Both the position numbers and the translations under genes were made by a program. A stretch of DNA of 64,000 nucleotides from Semisulcospira habei (lineage: Eukaryota > Mollusca > Gastropoda > Semisulcospiridae), in NCBI GenBank assembly GCA_036245525.1, contig BTPG01000004.1, positions 162,693,025-162,757,024 on the forward strand, written 5' to 3'. Shown here one piece after another: positions 8,692 to 18,889 of this stretch. How positions within the stretch are numbered: position 1 is the first letter of the stretch; each line of letters starts with the position of its first letter. The notes below the pieces were generated by a model. The model saw only the letters and a program-made list of their open reading frames with translations, was not told where the DNA came from and searched no databases.

Positions 8692-8853
8692 ATGGAGTGG
8701 AGGAGACTCAATTATGAAACAATTAAGCGAAAACGTCTCGCGCGACATCCAAAGAAAGACAGACTCAATCGGACACCAGGATGCATCTTAGAACAAAGAC
8801 AAATTGCAAAAGTTGAATCGATGAAGAAGCAGTTCCAGTTTGAAAAAAAGTGA
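8692..8853 (+). CDS. 53-codon basic frame, doubtful
   Basis: ATG at 8692 and TGA at 8851-8853. The product is strongly basic (for example IKRKRLARHPKKDRLNR) with a glutamine- and lysine-rich end. An in-frame stop lies shortly upstream, so the frame is closed. I recognise no family. It could be a short exon, a small nuclear protein or chance. Confidence 0.15.
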   Translation: MEWRRLNYETIKRKRLARHPKKDRLNRTPGCILEQRQIAKVESMKKQFQFEKK

Positions 8854-9639
8854 CACATTGTTTCATATTAGGCACCATTTGCTTTATATGAAACACCAGA
8901 TCTTCTATTATGAAACTCTGTGAATATGTCCTTTTTACAAGTTTTACTTACGGTTAGTTGCAAAATTAAGGTATGAGAAAAGTTAAGCACACAGTGTCGG
9001 CTCATTTAACATTGAAAGTGTTAATATAACGAGTCATCCGACACTGGTCCACCATTGGTCCATCCGCCCAACATCCTTTGTTTATCTAATTGTGACAGAT
9101 TTTAGCATTATAATTTTCTGAGAGACCCGAGGAGCCACAGACTTGTAATTTAACACAGTGATCTTATTTGATAATAGCTTCGAATTTATGTTCATATGGC
9201 TGACCTCCATGAAAGGTCAAGGTTACAAAGGTCAATAAATGGGACAAAGTGCGATGTTTGTAAGAAACTAGCTATAATTTTATTTTAAAACTTGCCAAAG
9301 AGAACACTGATGATACAACTTTTGCTTGCAGCTCTACCGTGACCTTTGACCTTAACGAGAGGTCATAAATACGTTATTGTGGCTGTTTATGGAAGGTTGT
9401 TGCTATTAAAGGTGGTTCGTTTATGAACTTTGCAGTAGGACCCTAATAGAAATGTTGCTAGAGATTACACTGTCTGTGCATATTACTTTTATTGGTTCCT
9501 ACCAAAGGTCAAAGGTCAGGCAAAGTTAGTAAGTGTGTAAAACATATTTTATGGGAAAAACAACTACTGCATTTAGTTTTTCCACATTAGAAGTAAAACT
9601 TGATAAGAGTTAGCATTATCGACACAGCTTTATGTACTT
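8854..9639. other. Anonymous sequence with AAGGTCA-like scattered repeats
   Basis: Short copies of AAAGGTCAAAGGTC and GACCTTTGACCTT occur on both strands (about 9210-9520), like the tandem elements to the right. No gene is supported. Confidence 0.4.
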
Positions 9640-9860
9640 GTTCAGAAGCGGATTCAGGGGATGGGGGTGTTCCAGGGCTTCCGAAACCCCTGGCTCCCAG
9701 AATATTTTTTTATGTGTAATTTTCCATTTTGGGGGAGTTTGGACCACCCTCCCCCTCGCCTCCTTTTGTAAATTGGACCCCCCCCCCCCCCGATCCTCCC
9801 CCCCCCCTGACCCTCCCCCCCCCTCCCCCTCCCCCCCCCCCCCCAGAATGTGGACCCCCA
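9640..9860. repeat. Poly-C-rich dispersed repeat
   Basis: Near 9650 GCGGATTCAGGGG begins a G/C-homopolymer repeat, followed by C-runs at about 9779-9844. Related GGATC/GATCCGCCCC-ended C-rich units occur near 37.2, 42.0, 42.5 and 43.3 kb. Long frames across it are low-complexity artefacts. Confidence 0.6.
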
Positions 9861-10085
9861 CCTGTCATTTGATTTGTCGGCCAGTGGTGGAAAGGTCTAC
9901 AGACCTCTGTCCCCCTTCACTCTACCCCCCACCCGCACTATCACCAGACCAAGCAGCCATCGTTTGATATTCACCCTCCTGACATTCACAGCAACTGAGA
10001 CAGCGCCGACAGGAAGAGTTCGCATGAAACCCATGATTTGTCTAAATATGTCTACGAAATCACCGGCACGGCTTTTGGGGTTTTT

Positions 10086-10912
10086 GGCTCACGTGCGAAG
10101 CAAAAGTGAGTCTATGTTTTGGGCCAGTGGTCGTCCTTCCGTCGTCAGTCGTCTGTCGTCTGTCGTCCGTGGTAAACTTTAACGTTGACATTTTCTCGGA
10201 GACTATTCAAGCCACATTCTTCAAACTTGGCTCAAGGATACTTTGTGGTACGACCTTTCTAAACATACCAATTTGAGTGACCTCTCACAAAGGTCAAGGG
10301 TCACAAGAGCTCAGGAAATAGGTGAAAAATAGCCATATTTTGACAAAAGATGTTTTTTTTTCAAATACTATTTACAACTTCAAACCCAAACTTGGTACAG
10401 AGATACCTGATGGTAAGACCTATCTATGCATACTAATTTGGATGACCCCTCAGAAAGGTCAAGGGTCATAAGGGCTCAGAAAATAGGTCCGAAATAGCCA
10501 TATTTTGACAAACGCTGATTTTTCTCAAACACTATTCACAACTTTAAACATGCTACAGAGATATCTGATGGGAAGACCTTTCTATGCACACTGATTTGGT
10601 TGATCCCTCGGAAAGGTCGAGGGTCACGAGAGCTCAGGAAATAGGTCTAAAATAGCCATATTTTGACAAAAGATGTTTTTTTCTCAAATACTATTCACAA
10701 CTTCAAACCCAAATTTGGTACAGAGATACCTGATGGTAAGACCTATCTATGCATACTAATTTGGATGATGCCTTGGAAAGGTCAAGGGTAACGGGGGGTT
10801 GACAGATGTGTGAAAAATGCTTACATTTTAAGAAAACGTGGATTTTGCTGCTGCAGAAGCCAGCCCTTGTCACAAAGGTCACACATATGTAAATCTGTCA
10901 TACACGTGAGCC
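10086..10912. mobile_element. MITE-like element with GGCTCACGTG ends and internal 162-bp repeats
   Basis: GGCTCACGTG at 10086-10095 is mirrored by CACGTGAGCC at 10903-10912. Between them lie about four imperfect units of about 162 bases, each with AGGTCAAGGGTCA-like and CTATTCACAACTT blocks (the first block near 10291, 10457, 10616 and 10778). Fragments of the same family recur near 54.97-55.05 and 57.3-57.7 kb. No coding capacity. Confidence 0.6.
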
Positions 10913-11550
10913 ATAATGGCTTTGCCTTTCTTGTTTTGTTGTTGTTGGTTTAGCTTTCTTGCACCTTAAATAGAGGTCATTCGGAATAGTATTCGTGGTA
11001 TAAAAGCATATTTAGATACTCTCAAACTTTTGCGCCTAAAGTTAACTTTTTAAAATGTGTGTAAGAAAAATGACTAATTTTACAAGTACATCGAACTATG
11101 ATGACCTGGACCTTTTCTGCAGGTGAATTGTGTATGTTAAGTGCTATTGTAAACTACAGTTGTGTCGAGCTTAAAGTCGTTTGATGTTATAGTCCCTGAG
11201 AAATTGCCTTAGACAAACGCACGCATGCACACACCACGGATGAAGAGCGGATGTATGGATGATTGGTGACTATATTTATACTGTTTCACATTTTCTGTCA
11301 TACCTAAGCCAGCAAGGTTTGCTCTTGGGTCCGCTTTTTAGCCCCACCCACTCTATGCAGACAGTAATGCGCCTTTTCGTCTGTCTGAAAGCATCCCCAA
11401 CAACTGTGCGCGTCATCTTGTAGCGACATATTTTGACATATCTGTCTTATTCTCTTCGCTGCCACTGGACGTAAATATTGCTCTAAAGTCTTTCTCAATT
11501 CAGTTCCAAAGAACCCCAGCTGTCCAATCAATATATACAAAATTGTGTCA
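10913..11550. other. No feature recognised
   Basis: Anonymous sequence; the 92-codon minus-strand frame at 11304-11582 overlaps a palindrome and shows no family resemblance. Confidence 0.35.
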
Positions 11551-11617
11551 GCAAGAGCCAAAATCCTCATGAGCCCCCGCAACCGCGGGGCTCATTAGCA
11601 TCTATGTATCTTGCAGG
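11551..11617. repeat. Palindrome, CTCATGAGCCCCCGC family
   Basis: A hairpin with arms around ATGAGCCCCCGC/GCGGGGCTCAT, flanked by GCAAGA-like/CTTGC ends. Related copies lie near 39.06, 41.31 and 47.83 kb; the 41.3-kb one is the core of a TTAA-flanked MITE. Confidence 0.6.
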
Positions 11618-11689
11618 TGGATCCTATCGAGAGTTTTTAAGCTGTATAAGGGTTAAATCAAAATATCAAATAAAATTTGGATGAAATGG

Positions 11690-12240
11690 GGCCTGTGATT
11701 TCAGAGGTATAGCCTGCACAAAGGCTCACACAAATATAACCTCTGCGACCTTCACCTTAGAGGTAGTGAACTCGTTTTGTTAATGACATCACAATTGTGC
11801 ATAAGGGATAATTTCCTAAATAATTCAAAGCAAATCAGTACGTTTTCAGAGGTATTGTCTGCACAATAGTCTGCAAAAACAACTGTTAGCTATGACCTTG
11901 ACTTTGAGGTAGAGGCGCATTTATGATTGATGGCAATATGTGATTTATTATCTAAAATTTGGATTAAATGGGCCCAATGGTTTGGGGATATTGACAGGCA
12001 TACAAATCTGCACAAAACAAGTATGGCCGCTGTGACCTTGGCCTTTAAGGCAGTGAACAGATTATGGTGCGCCACACCATTGTATCGTCACAAAATATCA
12101 CAATTTGTCATTTGGACCGAATCGTTTCGGTGTTTACTGCAACATTGCATGTACAACGGCATACATTTTAAATGTAGCCGTTGTGACCTTTACTTTGAAG
12201 AAAGTGACAAGATCCTGGTGTGGGATACTCTGTTTTGAGA
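11690..12240. repeat. Imperfect tandem repeat, period about 145-150
   Basis: GACCTTNACTTTGAGG-like blocks recur near 11750, 11895, 12037 and 12186, together with GTAGTGAAC-like and TCTGCACAA-like blocks. No coding capacity. Confidence 0.5.
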
Positions 12241-12436
12241 TAAAAACCATCAACATCTTAAATTTGGAACAAACTGGCTGGATGGCTTCAGATATATACG
12301 CTGAGCAAACACTGCTTCTTATATGAAACACTGTACTAAATATGGAACACTGTTCTAAGTATGAAACACTGTTTCATATAAGCCGCCTTCTGTGTTTCAT
12401 AATAGGAAAACGGATCCCTCTCCAGTAAAATGCATG
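12241..12436. repeat. Short ATGAAACACTGT repeats
   Basis: ATGAAACACTG or ATGGAACACTG recurs three times at about 12322-12375, spaced by about 21 bases. A similar TTTCATAT block is near 8860-8930. Confidence 0.4.
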
Positions 12437-12790
12437 CCTCCAAAACAACAAGATGAGGATTTCATCCCAAAGTCTACTGTATTGTTTGGAGCTCACATGC
12501 GTTTTTCATTAGGAACATTCAGAGTTGTTCATATTTTTAGGCATATTATGCTGATCCATTCCTTTCTCTCTAAGCCAACCTCTGATAAACACACACCGGC
12601 GCGCACAAGTAAATACGGACACACGGCGCTTCCCGCCATTAGTACGCTCTGTGGGCTCGTGTAGCGAGTGGAATTCTGAAGAAGAAGAATAACACGAGCA
12701 GCAAAATGACGTCAGTATAAGCTTCACGTCAAGGCATCCCTAATCCCACGACGCCGTGTGACGAATTTGATGTTTCACGTCACTCATCAG
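12437..12790 (+). repeat. Dispersed repeat family R1, copy A
   Basis: Contains CCCGCCATTAGTACGCTCTG, AAATGACGTCA, GCTTCACGTCA and CCACGACGCCGTGT blocks. A shorter copy lies at about 29925-30130 and an inverted, long copy at about 31380-31740. The TGACGTCA motif is kept in all three. No coding frame is shared. Confidence 0.65.
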
Positions 12791-13200
12791 AAAGTCACGC
12801 AGCCTCTTCCAGGGCTGAATGTTTTGTTCCAGACATCCTCTTCCAGAGCTGACTGTTTGATGGGAGTATATAGTGGCTCTTAAACTTGCAAAAATGAATT
12901 AATTCTTATTCAAAAGTTTGAAGAGGTACAACGCTGTATTACGAACTCATTCAATATCTCCCTTTAATCTAGATGTATGCAATGTATGTAGTAAGAAATA
13001 GAAAAAATACGGACTCAAATGGGGATCAACCGCTTTTTGTGAAACAGCCATTTTCTTGTCAACGCGTAACTTAATGAAACAAGATGGGATCCCAACCCAA
13101 AGTTGTTCATATTTTCAAGCTTATCCTTCTGATCCATCTCCTAATACTCTAACCCTCTGATCTACAGACACTGTAGATCGTAGACCAAGCGCATACCAAG
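12791..13200. repeat. Dispersed repeat segment and pre-insertion flank
   Basis: The stretch about 12905-13080 (AACTCATTCAATATCTCCCT, ACGGACTC, GGATCAACCG) recurs at about 30718-30880. The last 35 bases (TAGACCAAGCGC...) are the left part of the repeat copy later split by the LTR element and by the 375-bp array. Confidence 0.55.
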
Positions 13201-14462
13201 TGTAACGCACGCAGACTTGCCCACAGTCGTACGCACAGACTCTCACGCAACAGACGCATACACCGCCACTGACTCAGACGGGCGCATTCATGCGGTAAAA
13301 CAAACACACGGGCTCCCTTTCTAAAGTAACCTTTATACAGTATAAATGAAAAAGAACGACTTAAATGACTATCAACTATATACAATATTCTACTATCACA
13401 CCACACACGTATCACAGTATCTTTGCCAGGTTAGGTCTTAGTCTCACATTGCCTCCAACCTGTTTGATGTTGTTGTCTGGTTACGTTGGTCCTTCTCATG
13501 TCTAGGCGTGAAAGTCCTTCGTCGTACGCTTGTTGCCGTCCTGTCTCTCTTTGGGCACGGACGTCCTCGTTCTCGTACGGTACTCAGTTCTAACTTGGAC
13601 TTGGGTGTCTTGGTCCCCAGTCAGATTCACTCTCAGAAGAGCTGGAGGGATGACCTCACGTAGGTCCCACCTGCGACTCGACGTCTCGGCGTCCGTCTTC
13701 CACTCTCGTTACAAGAACTCTGAATAGACAAAAGTCCCAACGTAACACTTGCTAAACACACAACATATTGGATCAATGAGAAACGTCACGTAACCTGGCT
13801 GATACAAATAACCCACACGTTCATTCACACACACACACGTGCTTCATAAACTATTTTCGTATCACCCCATCTCTGTCACTATCTTGAAACAGACTATAGC
13901 CTAACTGACACTCTTGCTATACCTTACTCTATACCCTGGAAAAGACTATGCTTAACCAACCACGTACTATCTTCATAGCGGCTTAGACATACACCCTTCA
14001 TATTCCTTTAGTCATCTAACTCGGTAAACAACTGTATACAGAAACACCGGTTACTTCACCGAATTCTAAACATACTATACTAAACCAAACCGGAACACCG
14101 CTATACAACCACATTAATCTTACCACGCATACTGTCTTTAACTAAACAACTATCAATACTAAGTTTATAGAAACATACCTGAAATCTAGGCTTCAGAGTC
14201 TTGGAATGCGGGCTAGGTAACTCAACAACCGTTCCATACGACAAAACAGCCCGCACTAACCAAACTAGACCTCTGACAGACACAGCTTTTGCCTAAAACT
14301 CACTAAACAGAACTCACCAAAACTCCGTGCTAACCATGCCTTACATATTCCACGTGGGCAGCAGGCCCCACGAACTTTCGGCACAAACAAACCGTTAACA
14401 AAAACCGTACCGTACTAATCCTATTGTGCGAGCACTATGCACAAGCATAGGGCTTCATCACA
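13201..14462 (-). repeat. 3' LTR (1262 bp)
   Basis: Starts TGTAACGCACG and ends TTCATCACA on the plus strand. Because gag runs on the minus strand, this left copy is the 3' LTR. Frames inside it are not genes. Confidence 0.85.
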
Positions 14463-14472
14463 ATTCCCCCTC
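14463..14472 (-). promoter_or_regulatory. Polypurine tract
   Basis: Read on the minus strand, GAGGGGGAAT lies directly before the 3' LTR, where plus-strand DNA priming is expected. Confidence 0.65.
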
Positions 14473-14783
14473 GGGAAAAAAAAGAAACGACCGAGTTTCT
14501 TTTTAAGACTACTCGACTTAATGTTATCCGAAAACAGGAAAGGACTAACTTTTACTACCTAGAATACAAGAAAAAAGATTACAGCCTTACGCCTCAACGC
14601 ACAACTTAAGATCGCACAGCGACAGCAAAACAGAACTAACGCGTTAAACCTCCAGAAAAGAAATCGATCCAACAACTGCCCACGCACAAACACACAATCG
14701 CGAGACCCCCGTCTCTGACCTACCGACAATCGCGAGACCCCAGTCTCCGACTTGCCTACAATCGCGAGACCCTAGTCTCCGAT
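14473..14783. other. LTR element non-coding region between protease remnant and 3' LTR
   Basis: Contains three copies of CAATCGCGAGACCC (about 14696, 14728 and 14759) with CGAGACCC-GTCTC spacing of about 32 bases. No pol coding is seen. Confidence 0.5.
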
Positions 14784-16923
14784 CTACCTAAATATTGGGT
14801 GCTGAGCCGCATTTCTGTCCGCAACAGAAGTATGACGTCTCAGACCAACCCGACTATTGGGCCACACCCGCTGACCGACTCCCTGTTTCTGGACGGAAAT
14901 AACACGTTCCCTCTGTTCCCAACTACGCTTACTTCGAGCTCTCGTCGCCACTGATGCGACTACACTGCGATTACCCTGAGCTCGCTTAACCGTCACGACT
15001 CTACTGATGACTGGCTGCACACCCTTCATGTTACCCAGAACTAAATCAACTACTGGCTCGTCGATAACACACGAAACCAGACTACCTGTAAAAACTCTGT
15101 GTCAATCTCTATCTTAGCTAACGGAAAAACTTCTATCTTTCCTCCAAACGAAACTACTTTCTGTGTCTCGCCTGTGAACTGATCTTCTCTAACTAAGCTA
15201 CGTCTGACCCCCGCGGTCGTTGTACCGGAGTCACGGAGAACAGAAACAAGACATCCATTCACCACACCGTCCACCAGCGGTAGGCTACCACCTCCCTCAG
15301 CTGAACACACCGCGCCCAGCTGTGGTTCCTCCCCGACTGGGACCGCAAAACTGGCTACGTGAGTGGGCTGCACCGCCCCATCCACCATACCAGGACTATT
15401 AGGACCTTGATGAGCCAGATGGCCGTGCTCCTGATAACTAGCATACTGCGCGCCTTCACTGTAGTACGGACAGCTCCGACTGAAGTGCCCGTACCCACGA
15501 CAAGAAAAACACTGCGTGTCCGAACTCGCAACACGACCACGACCATACCCACGCAAAGAAGCCCCTCCACGTGCGTACGGATCGCTACCGCCATTGTTGT
15601 TACCTCGATCACCGCGTCGAAAACGCAAAGTACCTCTACCGTTAATCCGCTGGCCTCCACGTAAAGTATTGACCCCCCGGTAACCCCCAGACGTGTTAGC
15701 AGCGACCAACCCGACTGGCGGTGTCTCGGTCCTACGCGCGAGGTTTTTCGTAGGATGCGCCATCCGAAAAGCCTCCGCGTGCTGTACTAACTCGTCCGTA
15801 GTCTTGAGGTTACGCTCTCTCAAGAATACCGCTAGATCCTTGGAAACGCTCCCAAAGAACTGTTCAGCCAACATGAGATCGAACAATGCTTCGTACGTGT
15901 GGTCGATCTTTGACAGTTCGACCCAACGTACGAGCAAATGGGACAACAGTTTGCCAAACGACATAAACGATTCCCCTGTCTCTGGCCGACAAGCTCTCAA
16001 GCGTTCCCTAAAACCTTCCGCATTACACTGGAACTTCTGCAAGAGACACTCCTTCAAAGTCTCGTAATCTATGGTCCCCGAAACGGTCAAACTATGGTAA
16101 AGACTCAAGGCCTGTCCCTCAAGCACAGATGAAAGCAAAACGGGCCAGTTGGCAGGAGGCCAACTCAACGCCTGCGCATGAGACTCAAAACGGCACAAAA
16201 AAGCGTCAATAGAGTCCACGGACTCTTTAAACATGGGCAGTTTAGGAAAATTGCGTATTCCTCGGCCTACTGAATCACTATCTGGTCTAGACCCCGCATC
16301 TCGAGCTAACTGTATTTGTACCTCCCTATCCTTTTCCTCTTTCTCTCTCTGGTACTCTAGTTCCTTCTCTCTTAAAGCATGTTCCCTCTCGTCTTTCTCT
16401 CTCTGAAACGCTAGAGACTTCTCGTCTTTCTCTCTCTGAAACGCTCTCTCTTCTCTTTGTACTTCTAACTCCTTCTCCTTAAAGACTCTTTCTTTCTCTT
16501 CTCCCTCTCTCTGAGCTTCTAACTCTTTCTCTTCTCTCAGTATCTGCATTTCTAACTCTTTCTCCTCTCTAAGTCTACGCATCTCCAACTCTTTCTCGTC
16601 CCTCACCCTCTGAACTTCTAACTCTTTCACCTTTAGGACTCTTTCTTTCTCTTCTCTCTCTCTCTCTAAACTTCCAATTCTTTCTCCTTTAAGACTCTTT
16701 CTTTCTCTTCTCTTTCTCTCTGAACTTCTAATTCTTTCTCCTTTAAGACTCTTTCTTTCTCTTCTCTTTCTCTCTGAGCTTCTCTTTCTTCTCTCTGAGC
16801 TTCTCTTTCTCTCGCTCTATCCTCCCTATCCCTACATTTCTCCACATAGTCAAAAAGTTTCTCATCCTTAAGTCCTAACCTTTCACCCTGTTTAATGTAA
16901 GCCTCTACCGGGTCTACCTCCAT
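14784..16923 (-). pseudogene. Broken gag-protease of the LTR element
   Basis: Start ATG at 16923 (MEVDPVEAYIKQGERLGL). Seen in order: a long charged coiled coil of EKELEVQRE-type repeats, a Gypsy-type capsid region with the block WPPANWPVLLSSVLEG, a basic RG-rich stretch, a zinc knuckle CFSCRGYGHFSRSC (C-x2-C-x4-H-x4-C, near 15470-15511), then the beginning of an aspartic protease with VLRDSGTTT (near 15220-15235). Lesions: near 16666 a CAG-to-TAG stop together with a GA-run length change that shifts the frame; near 15075 another shift, after which the protein continues in a second frame (14784-15029, GNMKGVQPV). Gag packages the RNA into virus-like particles and the protease would mature it. 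No pol follows. Confidence 0.8.
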
Positions 16924-17293
16924 ATTTACTACAACTTCCCAAACTTGAGCACGTAAAAAAACAATTACCACAACCAAATCAACGGCAAAACTTAAAATGA
17001 GAACTTACAACAAAATCAACAAACTATGGAGAAAACAGTGACCTACTTGACGTCCAGATGGAACGAAAATTAAGAACGATAGAAAGAAGAGCAAGGAAAA
17101 AGAACACTACCTATACAACAGGAAGACACAAGAACTAACTCCTCGTAAGATCCAGAAAACTACAGAAATAACGGATCTTACCCCCTAGAATCGGAGAGGG
17201 GAATCTAACACAACAACATACACATAGCAACAAATCCTACTCTAAAATCGCTACTCACTATCGCTCGCAAATACTTCTAACCTACCGCTAAAA

Positions 17294-17304
17294 CAGGGTC
17301 ACCA
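17294..17304 (-). promoter_or_regulatory. Candidate primer binding site
   Basis: On the minus strand the 5' LTR ends ...GCGTTACA and is followed at once by G and TGGTGACCCTG. A TGG-initial sequence here is the usual complement of a tRNA CCA end; the tRNA was not identified. Confidence 0.5.
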
Positions 17305-17305
17305 C

Positions 17306-18821
17306 TGTAACGCACGCAGACTTGCCCACAGTCGTACGCACAGACTCTCACGCAACAGACGCATACACCGCCACTGACTCAGACGGGCGCATTCATGCGG
17401 TAAAACAAACACACGGGCTCCCTTTCTAAAGTAACCTTTATACAGTATAAATGAAAAAGAACGACTTAAATGACTATCAACTATATACAATATTCTACTA
17501 TCACACCACACACGTATCACAGTATCTTTGCCAGGTTAGGTCTTAGTCTCACATTGCCTCCAACCTGTTTGATGTTGTTGTAATAATAATAATAATAATA
17601 ATAATACCGTTATTATATAGGCGCTTTTTCTCAATTTTGGGGAAATCGACTCAAAGCGCCGCGCCTGAAACCCAACACACACACTCACGAAACAGACACG
17701 GATTTACGCCATTTAAGACAAACACAGTACAAGACAAACGAAGGGCCAGTCAGCTACTGAAGTTACAGAGATTTTTTTATCGCTTGTATTTGAAATTTTG
17801 TAAAGTGGCCTGAGACCGGTACCAAAGTGTGTTGTCTGGTTACGTTGGTCCTTCTCACGTCTAGGCGTGAAAGTCCTTCGTCGTACGCTTGTTGCCGTCC
17901 TGTCTCTCTTTGGGCACGGACGTCCTCGTTCTCGTACGGTACTCAGTTCTCACTTGGACTTGGGTGTCTTGGTCCCCAGTCAGACTCACTCTCAGAAGAG
18001 CTGGAGGGATGACCTCACGTAGGTCCCACCTGCGACTCGACGTCTCGGCGTCCGTCTTCCACTCTCGTTACAAGAACTCTGAATAGACAAAAGTCCCAAC
18101 GTAACACTTGCTAAACACACAACATATTGGATCAATGAGAAACGTCACGTAACCTGGCTGATACAAATAACCCACACGTTCATTCACACACACACACGTG
18201 CTTCATAAACTATTTTCGTATCACCCCATCTCTGTCACTATCTTGAAACAGACTATAGCCTAACTGACACTCTTGCTATACCTTACTCTATACCCTGGAA
18301 AAGACTATGCTTAACCAACCACGTACTATCTTCATAGCGGCTTAGACATACACACTTCATATTCCTTTAGTCATCTAACTCGGTAAACAACTGTATACAG
18401 AAACACCGGTTACTTCACCGAATTCTAAACATACTATACTAAACCAAACCGGAACACCGCTATACAACCACATTAATCTTACCACGCATACTGTCTTTAA
18501 CTAAACAACTATCAATACTAAGTTTATAGAAACATACCTGAAATCTAGGCTTCAGAGTCTTGGAATGCGGGCTAGGTAACTCAACAACCGTTCCATACGA
18601 CAAAACAGCCCGCACTAACCAAACTAGACCTCTGACAGACACAGCTTTTGCCTAAAACTCACTAAACAGAACTCACCAAAACTCCGTGCTAACCATGCCT
18701 TACATATTCCACGTGGGCAGCAGGCCCCACGAACTTTCGGCACAAACAAACCGTTAACAAAAACCGTACCGTACTAATCCTATTGTGCGAGCACTATGCA
18801 CAAGCATAGAGCTTCATCACA
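17306..18821 (-). repeat. 5' LTR with a 254-bp insertion
   Basis: Matches the left LTR from TGTAACGC to ATCACA but is 254 bases longer owing to the retroposon at 17581-17834. Differences from the other LTR noticed: C/A, C/T (twice), A/C and A/G substitutions. Transcription would start in this copy and run leftwards. Confidence 0.85.
17576..17834 (-). mobile_element. SINE or LINE-tail insertion in the 5' LTR
   Basis: On the minus strand the insert ends in GCGCCTATATAATAACGG followed by an ATT microsatellite tail. TGTTG (17576-17580 and 17830-17834) is the apparent target duplication. The GCGCC...(ATT)n end resembles the tails at 35.19 kb (minus) and 45.06-45.14 kb (plus), which follow LINE coding relics. 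It is absent from the other LTR, so it arrived after the LTR element. Confidence 0.7.
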
Positions 18822-18889
18822 CCAAGGAACAGCGCTTGGGAGTCTCTGCTATGTTAAAAACGTGTAGGAGTGATGGCGCACAAATATCT
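18822..18889. repeat. Split copy of an older dispersed repeat (R2)
   Basis: With 13165-13200 to its left this gives a block (TAGACCAAGCGC, AACAGCGCTTGGGAG, AAAAACGTGTAGGAG, TGGCGC) that recurs uninterrupted at about 29172-29262. The LTR element entered it at CCAAG and the 375-bp array at CGCACAAATATCT. Confidence 0.65.
18877..18889. repeat. Left 13-bp direct repeat (TSD) of the 375-bp array
   Basis: CGCACAAATATCT, identical to 28772-28784 on the far side of the array. Confidence 0.8.

Larger units (their letters stand above)
13201..18821 (-). mobile_element. Gag-only LTR retrotransposon (non-autonomous, Gypsy-like)
   Basis: Both LTRs begin TG and end CA, and the element is bounded by the five-base target duplication CCAAG (13196-13200 and 18822-18826). 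The internal region (14463-17305, about 2.84 kb) carries gag and the start of protease but no reverse transcriptase, RNase H or integrase. The LTRs differ at only a few positions (five noticed in about 1262 bases), so insertion is recent, yet gag is broken. This is like terminal-repeat GAG-only elements that depend on an autonomous partner; a simple internal deletion of pol is the alternative. Confidence 0.85.

Noticed and set aside
9616..10182. Proline-rich and glycine-rich frames
   Set aside because: Produced by C-runs in a dispersed repeat. The same applies near 36.9-37.3, 42.5-42.9, 43.3-43.6 and 56.5-56.75 kb.
11304..11582. 92-codon minus-strand frame as a piggyBac or zinc-finger remnant
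   Set aside because: Its cysteines and histidines do not fit a known spacing, and the right end lies in a palindrome.
13530..13727. 65-codon frame, also at 17889-18086
   Set aside because: Present because the LTR is duplicated; no domain and no start context.
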